Shown here piece by piece: positions 54,465 to 64,000 of a DNA stretch of 64,000 bases. The notes beneath the pieces were generated by a model. The model was not told the origin of the DNA and ran no database searches. It saw only the letters and a list, made by a program, of their open reading frames with translations. The stretch is from Lingula anatina. Lineage: Eukaryota > Brachiopoda > Lingulata > Lingulida > Lingulidae. A program made the position numbers and the translations under genes. Positions within the stretch are counted from its first letter, which is position 1; every line of letters begins with the position of its first letter. Location: positions 188,022 through 252,021 of the forward strand of contig NW_019775702.1 in assembly GCF_001039355.2 (NCBI RefSeq), written 5' to 3'.

Positions 54465-57132
54465 TCACACATCTATTTTGATTATGAAATAGACATCCGC
54501 AAAGAAAACTACTGTTGCAAAGGTCATTCCTGCCATAAGTTGCTGAAACAAAACAAAAAATGATTGATTCAAGTCTGGGTTTTCCTTTCATATTAACACC
54601 ATGAAAGTGTCAAAGAAAAAAAACTCTAAGGAAAAGTCGAACATCATTTTCGATATTCATTTTGCATTAACAATTATATTCTGGCGAGTCATTATTGTTC
54701 ACTCAGACATTTTGTATTTTTATATGTTTAAATCAGAAAAATTACCACAACACATACAAGTAAGGGAATCCTCAACTCTAAAGGCATATAAATATAAAAG
54801 CGCTAAAAATTCTAATTTATCCCAACATATAAATTTTACTTCAAGTGTCTCAAAAATGCACTGACTTATGATGGGCTCAAACTGATCCATGTGCCCTGAC
54901 AGTGCAATTCTAAAGATGTGCAGATACTACATTTGTTTGAGCTGAGGTCAAATAATTACTGATGTTCAAATGAATTGAAATTCATCCCTGGGGGGGGGGG
55001 GGGGGAGNNNNNNNNNNNNNNNNNNNNNNNNNNNNNNNNNNNNNNNNNNNNNNNNNNNNNNNNNNNNNNNNNNNNNNNNNNNNNNNNNNNNNNNNNNNNN
55101 NNNNNNNNNNNNNNNNNNNNNNNNNNNNNNNNNNNNNNNNNNNNNNNNNNNNNNNNNNNNNNNNNNNNNNNNNNNNNNNNNNNNNNNNNNNNNNNNNNNN
55201 NNNNNNNNNNNNNNNNNNNNNNNNNNNNNNNNNNNNNNNNNNNNNNNNNNNNNNNNNNNNNNNNNNNNNNNNNNNNNNNNNNNGGGGGGGGGGGGGGGGG
55301 AGTAGCGAGTGTGGTACTCACCATTGCCATATTAGGCTCAGACAGAGAGTACTCAACAGCTTTGTAAGCAAACACAAAAGAACCAACGACTGTCAGCACA
55401 AAGTTGAGCACTGAAATCATGTGCCTGTTCACACTTTTGACTGAAATGAATAAGACATCTGAATTAAAAGCTTGCAAACTGTCTACTATCTTACAGGTAT
55501 TCAAGGAGATCTGCAGGAATACTAGTTAATTAATCAATGTACCTGCAGGTAAGACTTCATTAACGTATAATTGGTTAGTTAACTAACTTATAAGCATCAA
55601 GTAACTGGCGAATGCCTTATTTGCACCCTGTTATCAGTGTTATAGGGGAACAATTCATCAAACTTTAACATAAAAAAGATATTATTTAATAAATCGTTTT
55701 CATTTAAATTTTGCCACACTTACTTTCTTTTCCAAATGTGTGAGTGTCCTTTTTGGAAAAACTCTGGAAAAAATAAAGTGTTAACTTGATTTCACAAAGC
55801 ATACAGCATACAAATGGGTGCCAATAAGAAAGATTGCAGCTCCATGTCCACTATTATTACTGTTTTTAACAATTTATAACTAAATTAAAACTTGTAAATA
55901 TTTAATCACATTTAATGTAATTATAAAGGTAATTAGGTGAAATTGCTAGTACATACATGTGTAAAAAAAACTTGTCCAGGAAGTGTGACAAAAATATCCA
56001 TAACCTAAATATATTTTGCATACCTTTTCTATAACAATAACACTTTTGTTACAAAACCAATAAAAATTAACTTTTCAACCTTACATTTACATCTTTGATC
56101 ATTTGGGCATACTCTCTGTTTTCTTGCTCTGCTTTAAGTGCTTGTATCCTGGCTTCTAACTTTGGGTCCTAGAGATACATGTATAAAAGCAGCAATATTT
56201 TAATTCTGTAAACACTGTGATCCATATACAAAATTGTCTATTTACATATGAAGGTCTGGTGCAGTTTCTCTTGATAACATACCTCTAGAAATAAAAACCT
56301 GAAGAGAGACACTTTTTACCTGGTATAATATGAACTCTTTGTGAAACTGGATGAAAATGTCTACAGAAAAATGATTGGGATTTAAATTATAAAATTTCTA
56401 TACAATATAATATGTTGATAAAAGAAACCTTTGAGAACTTAATTAAGAAAAGGTTCTTAAGTTCAGTCTTTAACTGTTCAATCACAGGTCAGAATTTTCA
56501 TTTATTTTCACCAGACCAATATATACATATGATATATTATATGAACATTTCAACTGTTACCCTGATTCTATTTCATTGCGACACATTTCACTCAATTTCC
56601 CCACTGCTTCAAATCTTGACTTGATAATATGATTGTTACATATAAGCACACATCTTACCCTTGGAGGAAGCTGTGGTGAAGGAAGATGTATTGTACTTTG
56701 TTCTAACAACTGGTGGAGATACAACGTTTCCCCTTAAAAAGAAAAACAAAATATATAATGCTTATACTAGATTGTGAGCTCGATTTATCCAATTCGGCGG
56801 ATAAGAAAGTGCGATATCTCTTAATGGAAGTTTAGTGTAGACTGTAAATTAATTTTTATCAAAAGAGTAAACTACATGTAGCATCCTGGCTAGTTAGTAC
56901 CTCTCGCTTCCAATGACCTATGGATACGTTTTACAAGTCTAAAAGGTATAAGGCCATTGTTTCCTTCTTTTGCCTTTCTGTATTTATCGAGTTCTTGCCT
57001 TAAATCACTTTCAATGTCATTAGACTTGCACAAACATTCTATGTAATGTAAAATCGTATCTGTTAAAGAAATTTCACTCTCCATGGGAGCAACCATATTA
57101 AAAGTTCCAGGATGTGACTTGGAAAAGTCCAT
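54465..57132 (-). CDS. TMEM199: TMEM199/VMA12-like V-ATPase assembly factor (208 aa)
   Basis: Six exons: 56901-57132, 56659-56732, 56085-56168, 55724-55763, 55322-55440, 54465-54542; 627 nt with TGA stop, 208 residues, the usual length of the family. Recognisable family features are a helical acidic/basic N-terminus with LIPFRLVKRIHR, LYLHQLLEQS, an RDPKLEARIQALKAEQENREY helix (cited by its pattern), and two membrane segments (ISVLNFVLTVVGSFVFAY and GMTFATVVFFADVYFII). TMEM199 and its yeast relative Vma12 act in the ER/Golgi in assembly of the V-type proton pump. An assembly gap lies in intron 5. The gene is head-to-head with SFSWAP. Confidence 0.9.
55008..55283. other. Assembly gap (276 N) bounded by poly-G
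   Basis: Flanked by G runs (54990-55005 and 55284-55300) within TMEM199 intron 5. No exon seems to be lost: the exons on both sides join in phase 0. Confidence 0.95.
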
Positions 57133-57333
57133 TCTTACCGTTTTTAAATAATCTGAATAGGGTAAATATTATTTGAGAAAATAATAAGTTTAACCCTCCA
57201 CTTCCTAGTCCACACAGTAAGACTGCTTGAGAGTAACTATCTCGCTGCATTCCCTGTGGTGTATTCCATTCCTGCTCTACTACCCAGTCACATGAGCCTG
57301 CTCCCCCTCCACTACAATTTAAAGTGATCCATC
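57133..57333. promoter_or_regulatory. Shared divergent promoter region of TMEM199 and SFSWAP
   Basis: The two start codons are 201 bp apart on opposite strands. No TATA box is evident. GTCACATGAG (57287-57296) is an E-box-like site, close to but not identical with the GTCACGTGAC consensus bound by MiT/TFE factors. The short distance implies overlapping 5' regions. Shared regulation is inferred. Confidence 0.6.
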
Positions 57334-60300
57334 ATGGCGGCGAGAAAACGGAACGTGCACAATCTGCCAACATTGACAAAGGAAAATGAGGAACTTGAAG
57401 ACTTGTTTGTGTTTGGATACGCATGTAAAATATTCAAGGACGACGAGAAGGCGTTATTTATTGACAAATGCAAGCACTTAATCCCGTGGATGGGCGACAG
57501 CAGCTTGATGATTGACAGGTCGGTGTCCTTGGCACCAATCCATACACAAGGTGTCGATTTCAACATTTCGATTTCTTATTTAACCACATAACAGTTCCAT
57601 TTTGTACAGGGTTTCATTTCGAAGTTTAGCAATCTCTCTAGGATATGGTAAGTGTTGAAGTGAAGAGGAGCAGCTCTGTAAATCCCCTGTAGATGTCCTG
57701 TGCTGAAGGTCATCAGGTCACAAATGGCTAAGTCAGAGATGTGCCCACCCCGAGGAATACAGAAGTTTTACACTAGACACATTTCGTCTTTCGAATGCAA
57801 TGTTTGGGGGTCAGACCAAGAGACCTATTTTATATGCTATGGTTTGTAGTGGTCGGCATGAAACGCAGCATGCTGGCCACCTTGCTATTTTTGTTTATTG
57901 AATTGTTACTGTTAGTATAGCCTATCCCATCTGTTCATGATAGTTCGAATAACCATCCACCAGTACACCTATTAAGTTTATGATATTCACCGAGTGTGCT
58001 GAAGTTGAAAAGATATATCTTAACACAACATGGAACTGACCTGCTGCAGAATGGGAGCATAAAAGACAGTAAGTGTAACATATTTCCATTGCCTTTGCTC
58101 TCCAAACCCAGCATACTCATTCACCTGCCAATTAAAAGACAGGTTCTTAGAAAATCCATTTGCTTTCTGTTATTATATTGCCTGGTTCATTTGGCTCTAC
58201 CTAATCCTGACATGGATAGCAGCATATGCATTTTACTCATTATAACAATGGTTTTCTTTTTACTGCACACTAGGTGAATATCATATAGGGGTGCTAGTGA
58301 CGGAAAACCCAGACCAATCAGATTTTTGTACCTGTAATTGATTAGAGAAATATAAGAAAAGAGGAGGTGTAAGAATTTAATGGTCTATTTTTTCCTAAAA
58401 CAGTTCAGTCAGAGGTATTTAAAAATCTGTGATTGGTGTAATCTGTCATTAAATTTAACATTGTAAAAACATGGAAATTATGGTCATTCATGTTAATGAC
58501 AAAATTGACATTTATGCCTCTTCTTTTAATTTGGATCCCGTATATTGTTTTCTTTAAGTTTTGTCACATCAGAAACATTTTCAAGGAAAAAATATAAAAT
58601 TTTATAAACATAAAATGATAAGAAAAGAGGAAAAGAACACAAAATTCTGAATTTGAAAATTGGCCAATTTTTTGTTTTGAATTTACCTTTTGGGATTAAT
58701 TCTAGACAGAGATTTGTGCTTAGAAATGTTTCTGTTATTTTGAACACGGATTTTTACGAAGCTATGAATTCTGAAATATTGAGAAGTCAGTATGCCTTAC
58801 TTTTTGGTTGCTTTTACCATTGTACAACCAAACACTTATTTGATGATTCAGGATTTTCAGCTTGCAATATAATGTAAATCAGACATGCTGCTAGACACTT
58901 GAATATTTTGAAATATATAAATATCTTTAAAAGTCCTTCCATCTTTCAGACATTCATTTTAAACCGTAAAACCTCTGATGTCATGTGCATGAATCATGAG
59001 TCAAAAATTACCTTTAGGATAAGGTAATCAAGTGGCTGACAGCAGAAAAGTTAGATATTTGTACCATGTAGTGCTTCATTTATGTAACCAACAGTTTTTA
59101 TTTCAGGCTCTTATTATAGATCTTAAACGGTAAAGTGCATATGACGTCTTTGCAGTCCATCTCTTTTATTGCATGTAATAACTTAGTGATTTGTTCATCA
59201 GGTACGATGGAAGAGGTCACTTACATGACCTTCGGCCCTATGATGCTGACTACCTGGACAGATCAGAGCCGATACAGGAGGAAGAGCAAAGGATTCAAGC
59301 TCTGTGTGATGAAGAGAGATATTTAGAACTTCACACGGATGTTTCAGAGAAGGCATTGTATGAAGGTAGGTGTTAGTGATATAAAGTTGGACACAAATAG
59401 TATGTATTTGACTCTGAAATTTGATTAACTGTTGCACTGACATCATGTCTTCTATCAATTCATGTCACCATATAAAGTATCCTAGGCCTGAGGTATTGAA
59501 ACAGTATTATATTCATTTTGTTGTTGGGTTTGCCTTATGTGTGTGTGCACACGCGTGCGTGTGTGCAGTATGTATGTTGTATGTATGCCCTTTTGGAAGA
59601 TAATCAAATATTTAGAATGTTAAAGTTTCCAACCCCTTCTAAAAAATTTCAAATGAATGACAAGTGAAAGAACTAACATTTATTTTCTGCATGTTAACAA
59701 CATTGTTATTTAATATTGTGAAAGTTTATTTATGGCTTTATCCAATATTTTATGTAGAGGAAGAATTGAAAAGGTTAAACCAGGAACTGTCAGAGAACCG
59801 TTATGAGGCAATAGGATTCAACTACGATGGTGGCTATGATCCTGCCCAGCCGAGTGATGAACAGGAGGGCAAAGGTAACCAGCATGCTGTATGCAATATC
59901 TACCCTTAATAACCATAAATCTTAGCATTATGGTTTTCATCATACTTAACCTTTTTTTTTCACATATTCTAAGTACATTGTTGTTTTCTTAAATTACCTG
60001 TGTTGTTAATATTAGGAGGAAATGATATGATTTATTAACAACTAAGAAGATGATATTTATATCTTCTATTCTTTCTCAAACTTTTGAACTCCGAACAGTG
60101 GTTTTGACAACTGTTTTCTTTTGAAGCTATTAATCATTGAGCATCCTCACATTAAGTTTTAAAACAAGTTTGTCAAAGAGTGAAGAGAAAAACATTAATA
60201 GTTTTAAATGGTTCTTCATGCAGAAGAAGAGGAAGATGATGAGGAACCATTTAACCCACCAGATGATTTCAAGGCAAAAATACCCCCATCAATCATATTG

Positions 60301-63300
60301 GTAAGTACTGGACACTGAAGCATTAAAATTAAATTCTGTTCCTGAAAAACTTTTTTTGATAAACACAAACATACAGTTCATGTTTACCTACCCCCCCTTT
60401 AATGCTTCCTGAAAATATTTTTAGTGCTCTGTTTGTGAAGAACAGAGGACGGGAAATGATTTAGATGACAAAAGATATAATGTAATTTGAAAGATTAGAG
60501 TCTGATTTTGTTCAAATCTCCAAACATGTTTACAAATGATTTGATGGATCAGTTGATTTTCAAAAATTTAATATTTAACATGTCTTTGTTTACCTTCAGC
60601 CTTCTTCTGTGAAGCTTCATGCTATTATTGAGAAGACGGCCAACTTTGTGGCTGAACAAGGAGGACAGTTTGAAATAGTCATCAAGACAAAACAGAAACA
60701 CAATGAACAATTTGAATTCATGAACTTTGAGAACAAGCTGTTTCCATATTATAAACATCTCATTAAACTGATTAAATCTGGGAAATACAAGTCTATAGAA
60801 CTTCCGAAACCTAAAACCAAGAGGAGACAAAGTAAGTTAAGAGGTCTTCTTTTGTAAATTGTGTGTTGAATTTTACTTTAAAGGGAATACATTCATAATT
60901 TTATGGGGCTCTGTTGAATGAATCCAGTTCAGATATTAATTTATATTTAAATGTTAATTCCAAAATATATGTATAAAGTACATCAAGCATAATTTTATCT
61001 ATTTATATTTTTTAGATAAAGACAATAATCAATGAACTGTCTTTCTCTTATAATATATGTCTGCTGAATGTATTTTTTGTGCCTATTTCAGGTCACCTGG
61101 AGAGTGAGGAGGATGATGAACATGACCACAGTGGCTACCTTCACCCCAGTCTTATGGCTGCAAGGAAGCCATCACCAGTAAGTCGGATTTTATTCACAAC
61201 TTTACAAGTCACTCATTTCTAACATTGAGCAGTGGACTGTTGAACATGAGTTGTCACTTAAAGGGATAATAACTCTTCGTATGAGATCTATATTTCACAA
61301 TAAAAACATAGTGAATAACTCATAGAAATATAATATATTCTGTTTTACCACAAAAACGGCAGTTATAGCTATTATTCTGATATCTGAGCTTGTCTTTAGA
61401 CCACGGGACCTCCATTGATGGCTATACTCTGTTAAAATCTCTTAACAAAAAACCAAACTTTTTAGAAAAAATCAGGGACTAACTTTGAATGTAAAAATGG
61501 ATTCATTAACCATTGGTAACTATGGGAAAATTTTTGTTTACTCCAGGAAAATTCATTTTTTGGCCAAAACGAAGAGTTATTTTCCCTTTAATATAATCAT
61601 ATGAGAGGAGAATGATAACTTATCAAAACTTGAGTGACAGAATGAGTTATTTTTCTCCACTTGTTTACTTATTTTAAATTTAACATTTATCAGGACACCA
61701 CATCTGCAACAAGTGTGCCAAAACCTGTTGTTCGTATCAGTGATACTGCATATGGGAAATTACTCAGCAAGATGTCCAAAACCTCGCGTTCAGGTAGCCC
61801 CATGCCTGCAGAACCTTCTAACAGGTACGTTTTGTCCCATCCCATGATCAGTGTGTGCATGCTTTACTCTGTGTCACAGTATCCTTACCTTCCTTTGTCT
61901 TTGTCACTTAAGTATTAAAATAGTATGACCACATGTTACTTACCCCCATATTTTTTCTCTACAATATTTAAGTACCACTCAAACAGATATAATTTTGAGC
62001 ATTGTGATAAATAGCAATAACACATCTTATTTTGAAGACCAATGACTCAAAACAGCTCTGTGCTGCATGTGTATTTGTGCAAAACCAAGTGTGTGTTATG
62101 TGGCCAACCATATCAAATTCGGCTAAAAATATTGTAGTGACTGTCACTCGCTCTAAAAATAAATACAAAAAAACTTTCTTGTTGAATTTGAATAAAAGGG
62201 CAGAATTTTGCACATGTTAAATAAACATCTACACCTTGTTTTATGCACTGTGTCAGTCCTGATTCAGCTTGTAAGTTCCCTTGTTCTGGTTTTAGGGAAT
62301 CAAAATCAGATGGCAGCCATGAAGGTGCAGGTGTTTCCTACAGCAATGAAGTGGCACCACCTCCCATGCCACCTTACATGTCACAGGACTATCACCATAG
62401 CAGCTATATGCACCACCATCACCACCACCACCACCATCATCATCATCACCATCCTCATCCTCATCACTATGACCACAGACTACCTCCACCCCCAGGAATG
62501 GAACCAGTCACCCTGCCCTCTGACCAGCCCCCACCCCCAGGGACTGTCCCTGCAAAGTTACCACAGCCTGCAGATACTGGGTAAGGGACTGTTAATATAT
62601 AAATGCAAAGCATTTTTGTAAAAAAGCACATACCACAGGAATAGGTTACAGATTGTTGCACCTTAGCTGCCATACTTCTGTAATTTAAGCCTTGTAACTA
62701 CTCCTGACACACTGTTCTTGAATGATGTAGATTTGTGGGTGTGGTATTTTTGTCACAGTAATCCAATTTGCTTGTTCATGTGAAATATGTTTTTATTACA
62801 TAGTCCCCAGCAGGCTGCTGCAGGCCCCCAAATTATACCTCCGCCACCAGATCTTCAGCCCATCATTGACAAGATGGCTGACTATGTTGCCAGGAATGGA
62901 GATGAGTTTGAGAAGACGGTGAAAGCCAAGGATGATCCCAGGTTTCAGTTTCTACATCCGTGGCATATGCATCACTCATACTACCAGTACAAGAAGAATG
63001 CTTATGAAAAGGTAGCTTAGTCTGCAACAATGCAGTACATGGTTTGTTTTCTCCACGCTTTACTGGGCATTGATTAGTAACACTTTTTACTTGGTTTGTT
63101 CATGTTTCAAGGGCCTCAAATGTGCATTTTTTAAGACAGATACTCTAATTTTCACCATACAAAAATATTTCACCACGAAAATCATAAGAAGGAGTAAGTA
63201 AAAAAATGGTATGAGTATTTTCTCTTCTTTAACCAAATTATTTCATTAATAGCTTTTATTTGATATTCTATGTGCCAGTGTGTTCTGAATCTGCATTTTG

Positions 63301-63652
63301 TACTTCAGTAGATATTCTTCAGATGTAGTTTTATGCAGTAAATTAACACTACCATTTGTATTACTTGCAGTAGCTTAACACTACATTTGTATCACTTCCT
63401 TTACATAATATTGACTCTTTCTTCCATCAAAAATGAGGTTCAGGAAAGAAGCTATGACTGCCCTGCAAGTAAAGACATTTGTCTGAAAAGCATGCACTGT
63501 ACTGGGTTAGCACAGTTCAAATTTAACAATTACTAAAGTGTTGCTTTTGCTTAGATTGTAGCTTAGTGTGTGTCCTTTTTGGTAATTCATCTGTGTAATA
63601 CTTTTATTTCAGGAATTTGGGATCAAAGAAACAGACAGAGGTCCTCCAAAAG
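57334..63652 (+). CDS. SFSWAP: SFSWAP splicing factor, 5' part (3' end outside window)
   Basis: Ten exons in one frame: 57334-57518, 59202-59365, 59758-59874, 60224-60300, 60600-60831, 61092-61177, 61694-61824, 62296-62580, 62804-63011, 63613-63652 (about 508 residues). Domains: an N-terminal [11 protein letters not shown]...HLIPWMGD segment and a DRY/EERY domain ([23 protein letters not shown]); SURP1 at about 185-240 ([13 protein letters not shown]...QFEFM); an acidic stretch; a His/Pro-rich linker with 14 consecutive His; SURP2 at about 435-490 ([13 protein letters not shown]...FQFLHPWH). SURP modules bind SF1-type partners, and SFSWAP is a nuclear regulator of alternative splicing that in flies controls retention of its own early introns. 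The RS-rich C-terminus lies beyond the window. Confidence 0.95.
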
Positions 63653-64000
63653 GTAAGTTGACAAAGAAATAAGATTTCATTAAGGAGCTGAAATATCTGG
63701 AGCATCTTTTACAATTGAGGAAAGAAGAGAGGAAAAGGAAAAAGATGCTGTAGAATCTTGTATATCAGGATAAGAAGTAGATTATAATATGGATGGTTCC
63801 ATAATCAGATATATTACTTTCCACTTTTAGACTGTCTAAAAGCCTAATTTCCCTTAAGGAGCTGGATTCAAGAGATAATTGCTTGAGCTGTGTCACACAC
63901 TCAGTTTTACCATAATACTTACATAATACAGCAATACATAATACAGTAAGACAAAAAATAATTTTTACTTCCATAAAAAATGACAATTGTGTGTCAGGCA

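Noticed and set aside
62208-62621. Ile/Thr-rich plus-strand frame over the SFSWAP linker
   Set aside because: Out-of-frame reading of the CAC/CAT tract. The SFSWAP frame (62296-62580) joins neighbouring exons in phase.

Overview
This is nuclear DNA from an animal. Genes are split into many short exons with GT..AG introns, the DNA is AT-rich, and every recognisable gene is a metazoan family (CUB/EGF secreted protein, pentraxin, myo-inositol oxygenase, TMEM199/VMA12, SFSWAP). Short introns, abundant TA/TC microsatellites and the mix of mobile elements (Penelope-like, Maverick/Polinton-like, CACTA-like, Tc1-like, many MITE-like repeats) suggest a marine invertebrate. A deuterostome such as a hemichordate, lancelet or echinoderm is my guess, but the sequence does not settle the phylum. 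There are two scaffold gaps (24133-24391 and 55008-55283) and one isolated N (20700).

Layout. (1) 1-13.2 kb and about 23.6-40.3 kb are two copies of one segmental duplication. Each holds the body of a plus-strand gene for a secreted protein (six CUB domains, an unrecognised six-cysteine domain, two EGF domains), followed by a minus-strand myo-inositol oxygenase (MIOX) gene. Copy 2 of the CUB gene is complete: its signal-peptide exon is at 16343 and its second intron is 6.4 kb. Copy 1 starts before the window. (2) Unit 2 keeps a minus-strand long pentraxin between the CUB gene and MIOX-B. In unit 1 a deletion has removed the pentraxin and the C-terminus of MIOX-A, which also carries frame-breaking deletions and is a pseudogene. 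(3) A third MIOX gene (MIOX-C, intact) lies at 46.4-51.9 kb. (4) At 54.5-63.7 kb a head-to-head pair of housekeeping genes, TMEM199 (minus) and SFSWAP (plus, running off the window), shares a 201-bp intergenic region.

Mobile DNA. Because the duplicated units act as each other's empty site, two insertions can be mapped to the base. A Penelope-like element (8860-9666) has a broken GIY-YIG domain, long inverted repeats that each contain a hammerhead-ribozyme-like core, and an 11-bp target duplication. A 1443-bp internally deleted Maverick/Polinton-like element (31402-32844) has about 400-bp inverted repeats, a 6-bp target duplication and a remnant of a zinc-finger/P-loop ATPase gene. A CACTA-like element sits in intron 1 of MIOX-B with another repeat nested in it. 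There are also remnants of a RecQ-like helicase gene and a Tc1-like transposase.

How the genes relate. MIOX opens the myo-inositol ring to D-glucuronate in the cytosol. The CUB-EGF protein and the pentraxin are predicted to be secreted, and pentraxins are commonly soluble recognition proteins. I see no direct evidence that these genes act in one pathway; their proximity is best explained by local duplication. The points most worth follow-up are the uncharacterised 146-residue domain, the ribozyme-bearing Penelope-like copy and the deleted Maverick-like element.
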